From the NCBI GenBank assembly GCA_015680905.1, contig CM027381.1:20995501-21059500 (forward strand): 64,000 nt of DNA. The letters are read 5' to 3'. This document shows, in pieces, positions 11,396 to 24,071 of the stretch. The stretch is from Coptis chinensis. Lineage: Eukaryota > Streptophyta > Magnoliopsida > Ranunculales > Ranunculaceae. How positions within the stretch are numbered: the first letter of the stretch is position 1; the number at the start of each line of letters is the position of its first letter. Under the pieces are notes generated by a model. That model had not been told where the DNA came from and did not search any database. It saw only the letters and a list, made by a program, of their open reading frames with translations. A program made the translations under genes and the position numbers.

Positions 11396-12512
11396 TGATA
11401 AACGTAAAATTGAATAATTTACCTACGAAATGAACGATGAAACTCAAAACGCAAGTGAAACTAAACTTAATTACTTGTTGCTATCAAAGATTTATATACT
11501 CTCAATTCTATCAAAATAGAGTGGAGTAAAAAGTTAGTTCCACTCTTAGTTATTTAGCATTCAAGTTTCCTAGATTGACTAATCTATTCAAAGTCTAATG
11601 AGAGCAATGGTGGGAATTATACTACGATGTGAATTAAAACTAGACGAAATATAAAGATGATAACTTTATTAAATTTAACTAAACAATAATTGAATTATAA
11701 ATTAATAACTATGAATTGAATAACAACCACTGAAATTAGATCTAACAATTTTAAATGACAAAATTGAAATGAACAAGAAATAACTATTTTATTTATCTAA
11801 TCAATGAAGAACTATGATTCAAAGAATTAATATAAAACAATGTATGAAACTAATTAATTTAACTAATTGAATTCAAAAACTAGATCTACAAGCTATTTTA
11901 ATGGCTACTTTATATTCTAAGCTATCTAACTATATCTTTCTTAAGAGCTAAGTCTTGTTTTATGTAAAGGAGGAGATCAGATCCACAATTTCGTGCATAG
12001 GCTGAGGTCTCATGTTTTGGGTCGGAAAATCGAGCCCAAAGCCCAATTTCTTTAGTCCACAGAGCCCGTTTCAGCTAGCTTTGACTTCAGTAGACTTTTC
12101 ATCTACTTTTTCTCCTCTGATTGGGTCAAGGCTTAGACCATTGGAAAGCTCTTTCCGAGCTGGTCGTTTTGACGTAAGGTAGGTCCAAATCCGAGGCCTG
12201 AGTCCAAAGATATGGTCTTCGGAAGTTCTGCTGACTTGTGCACTATTTCTGCCCGTGTTGACTTTTCAGCTTTTGACCGGGCTTCATAAAGGCTTTGTCT
12301 CCTTGAATCTTGGCCTTTATCATAGAACTTCTTAGCAACCAACCCTTTGCTCCTTTATATCGCCAAAGTGGCACATTTCTGCACATAATTGAGTTCCATG
12401 TCTGAAATACATAAAAGCACGTAATTAGCATTAACTCTTATTTATTACTCGCATAATTGGTCTAAAAGTAGTATTATTAAGGGGTTAAAACTACAGTTTT
12501 GGGCTCTTATCA
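11396..12512 (-). repeat. Element A 3' LTR
   Basis: On the plus strand it starts TGATAAACGTAAAATTG and ends GGGCTCTTATCA, collinear with 24660-25776. It holds scattered TTGAC cores (12080, 12258, 12273). Confidence 0.93.
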
Positions 12513-12551
12513 AACCACCCCCAAACAGCATTTTGCTTGTCCTCAAGCAAA
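12513..12551 (-). promoter_or_regulatory. Element A polypurine tract and adjoining hairpin
   Basis: On the minus strand TGTTTGGGGGTGGTT lies directly before the 3' LTR and would prime plus-strand DNA. Just inside it, TTTGCTTG-TCCT-CAAGCAAA (12532-12551) is a perfect 8-bp stem. The same pair of signals recurs in E3 (48203-48240) and, degraded, in E2 (28006-28042). Confidence 0.75.
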
Positions 12552-13277
12552 TATGAGAAATTAGCATAAGTGACCAAAAATGGAGTTCTAACTAATCTCG
12601 TTTCGCCGAGTGCGATTGCATTGACCATATGCAACAACGCCTTAAACCACTAGGAATTCCCTAGTGGACGAGTTATAACATCGCGAGAGTTTTTCAGTGA
12701 AGGTACTCACAAACTTCATCTATACTACAACGACTCAAAAATAAAACTATTGTTTCCTTATCTATGTCTCAATTATCTATACATCTCACTAGCAATGAAT
12801 ACAGAATAATCAAGTCGAAACCTAAGCTAATATATGTATAATAATATATTATCTACGAATAAACATATTTGCAATGAGTAATACTATGAGATGAACTAGC
12901 AGGTCCATTTCTGAAAACTCGGAATAGCGTCCATAAGTAGGTCCTCACATAAATGTCAAGACAAAAACCACTCTGATTTTTCCGCTCAAGTTTCGCTACT
13001 CCAGTGTGCAGTGGGCACACTTTACCTTACAAACTCAATGACACACAAGGAAGCCGGAGTTGATCAAACACATCTGCCACTTACTATCACACTAATCTAT
13101 TCCTAATTGAGCTAGAGGTCTTTATTAGGTGTTGCGGGGATTAGGAGGTGGTTTTAAGAAGGAAGGAAATGGATATTCAAAAAGAACAAGTCTGAGATAA
13201 TAAAGTCTTCATATTATATAACTAGAGAAAACCTTATTCTTTACTTTTGCTTCTACACTTTGTTTCTATCCTTAGCC

Positions 13278-13375
<98 letters not shown>

Positions 13376-14404
13376 TTTTCCTTTGGCTTTTGACTCCTTG
13401 ATTCTATTTTTGGAGTTCTAACTCTTTCTTTTATTTCATTTTTCTTTTATTTGGATGGAAACTTACTTTTCTCTTCTGAAGCGACTGACGAATTCTTGAT
13501 TTCAAAGGTTATTCTCTTTTCTATTCTTCATCTCTATTCTCAAACTTACTCAAAGAATTGGGTAGGTTGATTTTTTATTTTGTTTTGTTTTGTAACAGGG
13601 TAAAGGATTTGTGGTTTATGAAAGGCTAAAGAAAGGCTCAGAGGGGTGACTAGCGGAAAATAATTCATAGGTTGGAATTTCTGGCTATATCGATCCAAAG
13701 AAGGCCTAAATTCTCTCTTAGGATATGGTATAGTGATCTAGCAAGTGGACGTGTGATTTCTCTATCCGGATTTTACTTCTCCCTTGTGTCATTTCTTAAA
13801 TGTGTCACTCATATAAGGCTTTAGGCTATATTCTCACAGAATTTGTAGAATAAGTACTCTAGCCTAGATTTCAGAAACTTACTGCCAACAATCATAGATA
13901 CACTCATGTAACATATTTATAGATAGATGCAAGGATTATTACATACATATTAGCCTAAGTTTCTAAAAACTATTCTAATGCAAAAGCTACGTGAAACTTC
14001 TAGATTATTGAGAGCATAGAGAAATAAAACAATACCAATGTTCCTAAGTGTATAACATACTTTTTATTTATATTTTTAAAATTTTTAAATTTTTTAGCTA
14101 GAAAACAAGTGCATATTATACATATCTATATCCTAACAGATGTCTTAATTACACGTGTTTCTATGCCCCAAACAAGAAGCATGCTTTGTCCTCAAAGTAT
14201 TTTAAATAAAGAGGGTAGGAAAATACCATTGAAACGCGTGAAATTCCGGAACATCTGCAAAACAAGATTATAACATACTAGTATAAGAGTTCCACCCGTT
14301 ATGGGGTTAATAAGAAATAGATTGCTTGGGACATAAACCGACACTTACTGAAACTAACACTTACCTGTACTCTCGTTTAAACATTGTCCTCCTCATTTCC
14401 CTCT
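12552..14404 (-). other. Element A 3' untranslated region
   Basis: This is non-coding. It is collinear with the 3' regions of E2 (28018-28264 and 45518-46750), E3 (48241 onward) and, reversed, E4. Shared landmarks are CTAATCTCGTTTCGC, AGGAATTCCCTAGTGGA and GGCTATATCGATCCAAA. It includes a TA microsatellite and a second PPT-like motif near 14165. Its function is unknown, and its conservation across the family suggests cis signals. Confidence 0.7.
13286..13367. repeat. (TA)n microsatellite
   Basis: Roughly 40 consecutive TA units sit within the 3' region of element A, followed by a T run. The matching regions of E2 and E3 lack it, so it arose in this copy or its close lineage. Confidence 0.95.
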
Positions 14405-15411
14405 TCAAAGAGTCAATGGTATCATGTACTCCTGTTTACCTGTACTCCCATTATGGGGTTCTTTCGCATCCTGCCATGCCATGATAACTTGCCAAGCCCG
14501 CCGCCGGGTGTTGTCAACTTGTGCTAACCTCTTTAGTGTTACTATGTTTGATGGGGTGTAAGGAGCAACCAAATGAGGTTGCACTTGCCATCCCGACCAA
14601 GTCATTACTCGAAATGAGCGAACCACCCAATGGGGGGTCTCATGACTTCAACCCTTTTCCAATTCGTGAAATGGGTACATAATTCTGGTAGACAACTGCG
14701 AAGGATGCGGCAAACCAAAACAGGCATAAGAAGATACTTATGGCACATGCTTTGGGCTCTCTTAAGACTAGCCACTAATACTCGGGGAATGTCATATCGG
14801 TGACGTCCCTCAGCTAAAGCAAGGAAAACGTCACCAGCGGTACTATTTGCAGAAGTAAACTGGAACTCCCCTAGAATATTCATGAGGATGAATAACATGG
14901 TGGTGCCTATATTTAGGGACATGCTACCAAGGGCTATGTTGTAATGCCTTTGGTCCATTATACGAAATACCCCTCCCCCATAATACTCATGGAAATATGT
15001 ATAGTCATAGAGGTATGAATTATCAGTCATATATCCCCACGTGTGAATAGGATCAGGTATTGGTATTCCCGAAACTAATGCTACCACATACTTACTGAAT
15101 TCTAGGGGTGTGTTATCAACCGTGATGGAGAATTCTTGTTCTCCATCCTGGTTACAATAGAACTTAACATTATTGTAGAAAAATTCAGTAAGCTTAGGTG
15201 AATACGAGTCGTCTTCACTTACCAGAAGATGCCTCCATCCGAACTGCGTGATCCTCTTGCGGAACCAATGTCCATAAGACTCGCTCCCCAACAAGTGTTC
15301 AAAAGACTGCTCCGGTATTACTATAGGAGAAGTCATCACAAAACTACTCTCTAGAACAGCTGCAACTATCCCGGAATAACCCTCATAAAACTTGAAATTT
15401 TTGGTGCCCAC
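14405..15411 (-). pseudogene. Env-position ORF 2 of element A
   Basis: ATG at 15411 opens 268 codons (MGTKNFKFYEGYSG). The frame then shifts near 14626 and runs on to 14405 (MTWSGWQVQPHLVAPY). I see no signal peptide or clear transmembrane anchor. Its layout (an FGW...L block, EFFYNN, a V..FSKYVVALVSGIPIP block, then a helical region with ALAEGRHRYDIPRVL) parallels env-position ORF 1 upstream. This resembles the 'putative plant transposon protein' domain found between integrase and the 3' LTR in Athila-type elements, whose function is unknown. The similarity to ORF 1 is my reading by eye. Confidence 0.6.
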
Positions 15412-16310
15412 AGGGGTCAGGGCGCAGGTGCGCTCAAGGTATGCCTGGGATGGGCGCGGGTGTGCTCTGTTGAGTTTCGAATTCCAGGCACTTGGGTGCA
15501 GGGTGCGCTCACTTTTAGCCTGGGATGGGCGCGGGGTGCGCTCAGGATGAAAACTGGAATTCCAGTGTTTTGGGCGCAGGTGGCACTCAGGTTTATGCTG
15601 GAGAGGGTGCAGGTCGCTTCGGGGGGTAGAATTCCTCGGCGATCTTGAGGGTGCAAGTGGCGCCCATGAGTGAATGCGCTCGGGGAGCTGTGAGGCCGAA
15701 GTGCGAAGGAAAAATAAGGTAAAGTGGGAATGAAACGTGAGAGATGAATGTGAGATGTAGTTGGGGTTGTGAGTGTAGAATGAATGTAGTTTTTATAGGA
15801 TTTAAGTTGCTAAAACGAATCGGAAGTTACCTAAAAAGTTTTAAAGCAATTGCCGGAAATAATAAAATTTCCAAAACCGAAAACGGAAACAACCCATATT
15901 CTCTATTCCAAAACAAACCTAATATCTTTTAGGTTGAATTTAGGTTAGATACTACCTAATTTATCGAGATTTCATCCTAACACAATATCTATTTATAGCG
16001 ATGCTCATATCGGCAATATTCTCAACCCTCATTCCAAAACAACTTCTGAAAATAGATGATCATATAACGAATTATGTTAGGCTAAATAATACCACCCCCA
16101 AACAATTCGGGATGGTGGGATTAATGATAAGAACAACGCATAATTTGAAATTAACCAACTTATATTAAAATTGAATTCCAAATAACATACGAGAACCAAA
16201 TTCAAATTTAATTACTGAACTAATCTTTTTACATCCGTACTAAATGAAAACAAATACAATAAAACAAATCAACTCATTAGATCCCTAAACTACTCTCTGC
16301 TAGTAGTGGA
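15412..16310 (-). other. Spacer with GC-rich degenerate repeats
   Basis: 15417-15700 is strikingly GC-rich and repeats variants of GGGCGCGGGTGCGCTC and ATTCCAG several times. The remaining bases to 16310 are AT-rich and non-coding, with a PPT-like ACCACCCCCAAACA at about 16100. The frames reading through the GC-rich part are low-complexity and not credible genes. Confidence 0.55.
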
Positions 16311-17394
16311 ATGCGCTTGAGAAGCAGATGGCTCTTGGGCTTCCGATGGGCCAGAGTCATCCGTCTTCTTGGGCGACGACTTCGTGCCTCGCAGGCGGCT
16401 CCTCCAAAAGAACCCCCAGGGTGGAAAGCGCGGCAAGCATGTCGTCACCGGGCCGGTGCCGAAGCGTCTATCTCAGCTCTCGTCAGTTCCCACAACTCAT
16501 CCTCGCGCCGGGCATGAGTCTCGAAGTTATGATGCATGGTAGCCTGCCGAGTTCAGAGGTCTTCACAAATAGTATTGAGAGAATGCATGCCACGGTGAAT
16601 CACAGCCATGCGTTCTGCATCCGACCTACACCTCTCCAAGGCATCGACATCAAAACATGCTGTGTCATCCTCATCCTCCGAGTCACTCTCCTCGACTACC
16701 CTCTCTTTAGGCAACCTCCAAACTCTCTGGATACACTCCGTATAAATATGATGATTTCGGTGCTCCTTCAGGCAAATCCTATCAGACCTCGGAGTTGCTC
16801 TCAAGGTTATATGATCTTCGTTATCAAAACAGGGAGAGGTGCAATACTCTTTCCAACTCCCATAATCATGTTACGCAAAAACTCCAAAATATAGAACTCA
16901 TACTTCTGCTCCTGGAGTATCCATAGAACGTGAAGGCAGTTTAGACCGATATCACTGACTTTATCCTTCCCTATGACATTCTTACCAATCCACTGAGCTA
17001 CAGCCAGCTGGTTGGTTCGGAGAGACGACTGGCGAACACAATGCGAGCTCGCATTGTAGTTCCCTTCCACAACAGTCGCGTTCATCAAAGGTTCTACAGC
17101 AGTAAACTGGGAATCCTGTAATGTGGCATCGAGATGGTGTCTAGGTGGAATGCCTAAAATCTCAACCAACAACCCAGTAGTAACCTCTCTCCTCCCAGCC
17201 ACCTTAACAAAAATTCGATCCCCATTCAACTCCCTCGTCCTATAAAACTCTCGTACCAAATCTTCATGGTAAAAATTGTCTGTCGAGTACCACAAACCAC
17301 TCCAGTCTCTCCTAGCCATCTCGTCACCGTAAAACGGCGTGAAGTGGTCGGCAGTAAAAGCGTGCTCCAGCAATATCCGACGTCTTTGAGCCAT
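16311..17394 (-). pseudogene. Env-position ORF 1 of element A
   Basis: The likely start is ATG 17394 (MAQRRRILLEHAF), preferred over an upstream in-frame ATG at 17451 because the basic MAQRRR start fits this ORF type better. Residues to about 16807 include DLVREFYRTRELNGDRIFVK and LVEILGIPPRHH. The frame then shifts near 16805 and continues as an acidic, coiled-coil-prone tail (ESDSEDEDD, ERCRSDAERM) to about 16553 and beyond, with further breaks. It looks like the plant-transposon-protein ORF of Athila elements, paralogous to ORF 2. No viral envelope features such as a signal peptide or fusion segment are visible. Confidence 0.6.
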
Positions 17395-18450
17395 TGGAGT
17401 TTTTATAAGATGTGTGGGTTTGAATAAGGTAGGGGACTTGTTTTGAAACACCCTAACTAAAAATAATGGCAGGAGGCGTGGTGGTGGTGGTGGCAGTCGA
17501 AATTTTTGAATTTTTGGTGGTGTTTGGTTGTTTAAGTTGGTGGAGGTGGTGGTGGTTGTAGCTAGGAGGAGATTTGGGGTGGGTTTTAACTTTGGGCATG
17601 GGTGTATTTAGGTTTCTTATTTTTATTTATTTTTTAGGTTAGGTTTTTGAAGCTTTGATGTTTGGTAATGGCGGTTTGGAGAATGGAATCGCGACTATTG
17701 GTGTGAAGGAAAGAGACGCACGTGCGCTGCACGTGCGTGCGAAGTTAGGCCAAGCCCACTTGATTTTCCGATTTTGATTTTTTGATATTTCACGCAACTT
17801 CAAACTTAAATTGCCACTTCGTTACCGGGCCTATTTTTGTGAATGAGGTATGGAAATGATCAGGAGAGAATTTCCAATCCAATGATCCATAAAATACTCT
17901 AATCTGACCGTTGGTGACATGTAAGAAAATAGAAAACGCCTTAAAGTGCGTGCATGACGTAAGTTATGCGAACGAATGAAATCTAATTTCATAGATAATG
18001 TTAACCCGAATCGTAATATAATTAAACGGTCTAGCCAACACAACTGGAGAGTTGAATAATCCAGGATGGAACGAACACCCCACCCCCAAACAAATTTTAG
18101 ACACACAATTGAGAAAATTTGTTTTAAAAAGTGGGTCTTTTAAAGTCAGATTCCCGAGACTTCTTAACTTACTATGTTTGTGATTTTAACAAATTTTTTT
18201 TTTATTTTTTATATAAGAAAGCAAGAAAGCATTAAATGCATAATTCACACCATAGAGGGACATGACTCAAAACTCAAGAAAACATGCAAGAGTGGAAAAC
18301 GTGAATTATGTTTAATGTGGACTTAGGATCTGGTACTTACAGCCACACACTCCATAGGGAGGGCCCGGTTACCTTAATGGTGCACTTACCAATATATGGA
18401 AATGAAAGGAAATATACCAATGAAAAAGGTCAGTCCTTATAAACAGGATC
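17395..18450 (-). other. Spacer between pol and env-position ORFs
   Basis: There is no supported gene. It contains a perfect palindrome with two G-boxes at 17717-17737 (CGCACGTGC-GCT-GCACGTGCG) and a PPT-like CCACCCCCAAACA at about 18081. It may serve as leader or promoter for the downstream ORFs; this is inference. Confidence 0.45.
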
Positions 18451-19623
18451 CTATAAAAGGACTTCCTCTACATCAGGGGACAATAGCTCGTGAAAATATT
18501 TCAACCGTTGGCCATTTACTTGAAAGGTACTGTTGTCCTCGGGATTTACCAAGGTGATTGCCCCGTAAGGGGTGACTTCAGTAACCAGAAAAAGACCAGT
18601 CCAACGGGTTTTTAATTTCCCTAGAAAAATATATAGACGGGAATTGTAAAGTAAGACCTTTTGACCTACCACAAACTCTTTGCACAAAATTTGCTTATCA
18701 TGAACACGTTTCATGTTAGCTTTATAATCCTTTGCGAGGTCATAAGAATCGCTACGGATTTCTTCAAGCTCATTAAATTGCAACTTGTGCTTGACACCCG
18801 CCTCATCAAAATTGAAGTTAAGGATTTTTATAGCCCACATAACACGATGCTCCAATTCAATGGGCAAATGACAAGGTTTCCCAAATACAAGTCTAAAGGG
18901 AGACATACCTATAGGAGTTTTGAAAGCAGTCCTATATGCCCATAAGGCATCAGATAGACGCTTTGACTAGTCTTTCCTATCAGGATTTACAGTTGTTTCT
19001 AAGATCTTTTTGATTTCCCTATTAGAAACTTCTACTTATCCGCTAGTTTGCGGATGATACGGAGTTGCTACCTTATGTGTAACTCCATATTTTTTCATAA
19101 GAGATGCAACAACTCTGTTGCAAAAATGTGTTCCACCATCACTAATGATGGCCTTGGGAATGCCAAATCGACTAAAAATATACTCTTTTTCAAAAAACAC
19201 AACTGTCTTATGGTCATTGCTACGGCAAGCCATGGCCTCTATCCATTTAGACACGTAGTCCATAACAACTAGAATATAGATGAACCCGTGGGAAACTAGA
19301 AAGGGACCCATGAAATCAATGCCCCATACGTTAAAAATTTCTACCACCATGATTGGATCCAATGACATCATATTACGCTTTGTGATTCGCCCAAGTTGTT
19401 GGCAACGAATGCACGCCTCGCAATGTACTTGGGCATCTTTAAAGAGAGTAGGCTAATAAAACCCACATTGTAGAATTTTAGTAGCTGTTTTCATACCACT
19501 GAAATGGCCACCACACTCCTTTTCATGGCAGAATGAGAGAACCTCATTATATTCCCACTGGGGAATATAACGACGAATAATCTGATCTGTACAATACTAA
19601 AAAAGGTAAGGCTCATCCCAGTA
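18451..19623 (-). pseudogene. pol: Element A integrase and pol C-terminus
   Basis: The region reads, with stops, as a Ty3/Gypsy integrase. An HHCC zinc motif comes first (CHEKECGGHFSG ... CEACIRCQQ, about 19500-19390). The DDE core follows, with Asp in GIDFMGPF, Asp in SDGGTHF and Glu in VEVSNREIK after a stop replacing Gln. Last comes a C-terminal part ([15 protein letters not shown], then a GPF-like [11 protein letters not shown] block) ending at 18451. Integrase inserts the cDNA into the genome. At least four stops, mostly where Gln or Trp is expected, show it is dead. Confidence 0.9.
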
Positions 19624-21087
19624 TTATAGCTTAACTCTGGCCAAGAACTTCTTACGTTCATTTCTTGAAAAATCATAAGGAATAGCATCAGCCGCTAAAT
19701 AATTCACAATGTCAGCATACCATGGTGTAGAAAAAATAGCATACAAATACTCATCAGGAAAAGAGTCGGGTATGGACTCCGAATCACTATCATCGTCGTT
19801 TGTCAGTCTAGATAAGTGGTCGGCAACTACGTTTTCGACCCCTCTTTTGTCCTTTATTTCTAATGTGAACTCTTGCAAGAGGAGAATCTATCGGATTAAT
19901 CTCTGCTTAGCATCCTTCTTTGCGAGAAGGTACTTGAGGGCTGCATGGTCGGTGTAAACTAGGGTCTTAGAACCAACCAAATAAGGACGAAACTTATCTA
20001 AAGCATAAACGACAGCTAAAAATTCTTTTTCAGTAGTTGTATAATTCCTTTGAGCATCGTTTAGAGTTTTACTAGCATAATAAATAACAGTGGATTTATT
20101 ATCTAGTTTCTGTCCCAAGAAAGCACCAACTGCATAATCACTAGCATCACACATGAGTTCGGAAGGTTTAGACCAATCGGGAGGCTGTATAATGGGTGCA
20201 GAAGTTAAGGTGGCTTTTAAAGTTTCAAAAGCCTGTTTACAGTTAAAATTAAAATCAAAGATGCCATCCTTTAAAAGCAGATTAGTTAGCGGCCTAACTA
20301 TTTTCGAAAAATCTTTGATAAAGTACCTATAAAAACCTGCATGGCCTAGAAAGGCTCCAATATCACGAATAGTCCGTGGTATAGGTAGAGTCGCTATCTT
20401 ATCTAGTTTGGCCTTATCAACTTCTATGCCATCACTAGATACAATGTGACCTAGTACTATACCCTTTTTTACCATGAAATGACATTTTTCCCAATTTAAA
20501 ATTAGACTTTTCTCTTCACACCGTGTCAAAACCTTAGATAGGTTAGACAGGCAGTCAGTGAAAGAGACTCCATAGATAGAAAAATCATTTATGAATACTT
20601 CCATGAAACACTCTACCATGTCACTAAATATATGAAGCATACACCGCTGGAAGGTACCAGGAGCATTACAAAGGCCAAAAGACATTCATTTATAGGCGTA
20701 TGTTCCAAAAGGACATGTAAAGGTAGTCTTTTCTTGGTCATCAATATCAATAATAATTTAGAAATAGCCAGAGTAGCCATCCAAAAAACAAGTAAAAACA
20801 TGACCAGCTAGACGTTCTAGCATCTGATCTATAAATGGTAATGGAAAATGATCCTTTCATGTCATGGCATTTAAACGTCTGTAATCAATACAGATCCTCC
20901 ATTTCATAGGTCCATGTGTGGCAACATATTCACCCTTGGCATTACGTACCATTGTAATGCCTGATTTTTTTAGAACTACATGAATGGGACTGACCCATTC
21001 GTCATCAGAGATTAGGTATATGATACCCGCATCAAGTAACCGTAAGACTTCTTCCCTGACCACTTCATTCATGGTTGGGTTCAAATG
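19624..21087 (-). pseudogene. pol: Element A reverse transcriptase-RNase H
   Basis: RT blocks are clear: WVSPIHVVLKKSG, KWRICIDYRRLNAMT, MSFGLCNAPGTFQRCM, GHIVSSDGIEVD and GFYRYFIKDFSKI. The catalytic xxDD box reads FIND where the lineage has F(M/I)DD, so the first metal-binding Asp is Asn (codon 20587-20589). RNase H follows with MCDASDYAVGAFLGQ and YTTTEKEFLAVVYA (about 20170-19980), then the NVVADHLSRL end. Stops interrupt it near 20855, 20760, 20686 and 19887. It would have copied element RNA into DNA; it is now inactive both by stops and by the lost Asp. Confidence 0.93.
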
Positions 21088-22205
21088 TCACTGAGGTTCG
21101 CGAGAAGTCTTTGCGTTATCCTCTAAATGGATACGGTGAGTGCACACATTAGGGTAAATTCCCTTAATATCGGCTAGGGACCAACCAATCGCAGAACAAT
21201 GTTCCTTAATCGCCCTGATTAAACGTGTCACTTCCTCCTTAGATAATAGAGAAGATATAATTACCGGATGGCTACCATCCGGATCAAGTTGAATATATTT
21301 TAACTCAGGAGGAAGAGGTGTAAGTACCGGGGTGGTTGGTATGTCGATAAAAGCTTCTGGGGTGTCCTCATCTTGAGTAATGAATACTTGCTTAGGCAGT
21401 AGGTCTTCAAACTCTGTATATGGAGCAATCAAAGGTTCTATGATTTGTGTAGACTCGAAGATGGTGTTGACTTCTTGTACGTAGGAGTCATCGACAAAAT
21501 CTGAACTTCCAAAAGAAAGGAATTTATGCATATGGTTTTCTGGAAACGTGTTATTAAAGTAATCTTGCGCTAAACTCTCGATCATGCTAATCTCTCCATC
21601 TATAGATGAATCTGGTAACTATTTCATCATTTTAAAACTATTTACCTCAACCGAAAGATGGCCAAAAGACAAGGACATCGAACCATTTTGGCAGTTTATA
21701 AGTGCGTTGGCAGTTGCCAAAAATGGATGCCCTTAGATGATCGGAACAGAGTCATTAACGACTTCTGTATCGAGGATAACAAAATTAGCAAGATAGTAGA
21801 AATCCTGGACCTTAACTAGCACATTTTCAACCACACCCTTAGGATACTTAATAGACCTATCCGCTAATTGCAACGTCATTTGAGTAGGTTGCATCTCTTG
21901 TAGACCTATTTGTTTGTATAAATAATACGGGAGTAAGTTGACACTTGCCCCTAGGTCTAATAAAGCGGTGGTCGTATGAGAATCTCCTAAGGTGCATTGT
22001 ACAGTAGGACGACAGGGTCCTTGTACTTCACAATTCCATTATGTTCTGTTAAAGTTGGAAATTATTCAGTTAGAAAGGCGTCTTTAGGAATATTTGTCCT
22101 ACGCCTAGTAGTGCACAACTCAAGAAACTTAGCGTGGTGAGATAATTTTTTAATTGCTTCGAGAAAGGGTAGGTTAATTGTTAGATTCTTGAATACTTCC
22201 CTACT
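21088..22205 (-). pseudogene. pol: Element A aspartic protease and linker
   Basis: DLGASVNLLPYYLY (about 21965-21925) is the retropepsin active-site loop, with Ser in place of the usual Thr or Ser after DLGA. Conserved strands LADRSIKYPKG and FVILDTEV follow, and a stop then replaces the Leu of the PII-G-PFL motif. The 165-codon stretch 21088-21585 is the linker leading into RT, ending ADIKGIYPNVCTHRIHLED, a hallmark of the Athila/Tat side of Ty3/Gypsy. The protease would process Gag-Pol. Confidence 0.85.
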
Positions 22206-24071
22206 CTAGTCAAAGTTTGTATCTCTGTTTAACATAGCTAATTTCTGGGGAAACGGTGGTGTCTCTTTATGCTTAGCGTATGGTTCAACTAGATGTTTAA
22301 CCTTTGCTTTTTGTTTCTTAGGTTGTGGTTTAACTGGTACCTCTACAGGGGTAGGCTCTTCAGTTTCCATTTCGGTATCTAGTTCAATCTCCTGTGTAGG
22401 GACTACTTGTGGGATAACTATAGGCATAGTTACATTGTTGTCAACCACTCTACCAGAACGGAGAGTGGTGATGGCATTTAGGTCACCTACGTTTACATTT
22501 TCCGTACTAGTATTACCATTCACCTCAAAGGTTGTGTTTGGTGTTTTAGGATTAGGTATCGCTTGTCCTAGAAACACACCTTTGGATTGTACTTTCTCTT
22601 GAGCTAGCTGCTGTAAAGAAAGTTGGATGGCTTGCAAAATCTGTTGTTGAGATTGCATAAAGGTATCGAAACGATTCGGTTGTGGAAGAGTGTTAGCTAT
22701 AGGTTGTTTGATAGGAACTATGTCACGTTGATTATTTATGGGTGGGTTGTGATAGTTATTATTATTAACCGGAACGATACCTCGATTTGCATTATAATTA
22801 TTATTGTTATAATTATTATAATTACCTTGACCTTGTGCTTGACCTTGTCGTGGTTGCGCTTGGTTGTTATAATTATTATAATTACCCTGACCTTGTCCTT
22901 GTCGTGGTGGAGGTTGGTTATAATTGTTTGCTTGCCTAACATTTTGATTATTAAATCCTGGAGTTGTTACTTGTTGATTATTTCTCCAACTGAAGTTGGG
23001 GTGTTGTCTCCAAGGGGCGTTAGGAATAGGATAACTATTAATTGAGCAAACGTTATCTTGTTGTAATGTTTGTTGTTCGTAAATGAAAGGATAATAGGAG
23101 TCGGGGTGCTCTGGACTTAAACAGAAATTACATGGGTTGGAGTTGACATTCATGACGGGAATATGTTTTTGTTGGACAGAAATAGCCTCTGCCTTTTTTG
23201 TTAGAGATTCGATTAAATTTTTAAGTTCTGGATCGGGTTTCATCTCAAACATACCGGTGGCTTTAGCTGTTGTAGAAAAACTAGCGGAACGGGAGATATC
23301 ATCACTACCCCCCCAATTATTATTCCGCTTAGTCTGATCTTCTAAAAATTTATAAGCCTCCGAGGCTCCTTAACTTAAGAAACTACCCCCATTCATTATG
23401 TCAAGGACTTCTTTATGGTGGTGTAGAAGTCCCTTGAAAAAGGCACGAACTAACGTGTCTTTTGCGAGGTTATAATGTGGACACTCTATAAATAAATCGG
23501 TGAAACGATTCCAAGCCTCTGAAAATGATTCATGAGGATTATGTCGAAAGAAATGAATCTTGGAAAGCATTTCATCGGTCTTCAGTGGTGGGTAAAAATG
23601 TTCCATGAATAGTTGAACAAGTTTAGCCCACGAGTCCACAGAATTAGGCGCTTGGGCAGTTAACCAAGACGCCGCCTTATCGGCTAAGGTGAAGGGAAAT
23701 AGCCTTAGTTTAATTTGTTCAACACCTACCGTAGGATGGTGGAATGTAGTAAGGACTTGGTCAATCCTATGCATATGCTGATAAGGTTTTTCATGGTCTA
23801 ACCCATGAAAAACGGGTAACAAATTAAATATATTTGGGGAAATTCGGAAATCCCCGACTGGGTCTGATAGAACGATGCAAGATTTAGGGCTATCGTTCAA
23901 GGCTTTGTAAAAGTCAGTGAGAGGAGACTCACTTTCTTCAGCCATTACTTCAGGTGGTGTGTGTGGTATGCTAGCTAGAGGTGTAGTGAGTGGTATACTA
24001 GAAAGACTTGTTTGTTGCCATTGTCCGTTTATTACGTTAAGTGTTTTTCTTCGGCCTGACCTTAATCTCAT
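22206..24071 (-). pseudogene. gag: Element A gag
   Basis: ATG 24071 (MRLRSGRRKT) opens a 233-codon stretch with the retrotransposon-gag core (WLTAQAPNSVDSWAKL, FSEAWNRFTDLFIECPH, FFKGLLHHHKEVLD). A stop at about 23370 is followed after some 115 bases by 348 codons in 22206-23252 holding a zinc-knuckle remnant CNFCLSPEHPDSYYP (the last Cys is now Tyr) and a long Asn/Gln/Tyr-rich tract. Gag packages element RNA into virus-like particles. The Asn-rich repeat is the source of an antisense ORF that should be ignored. Confidence 0.9.

Noticed and set aside
14605..17394. True retroviral-type envelope genes in element A
   Set aside because: No signal peptide, cleavage site or membrane anchor is visible; only the position resembles env.
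22623..23045. Plus-strand ORF rich in Ile and Val
   Set aside because: It is the antisense of the Asn/Gln/Tyr-rich tract in element A gag; the hydrophobic composition is a mirror artefact.
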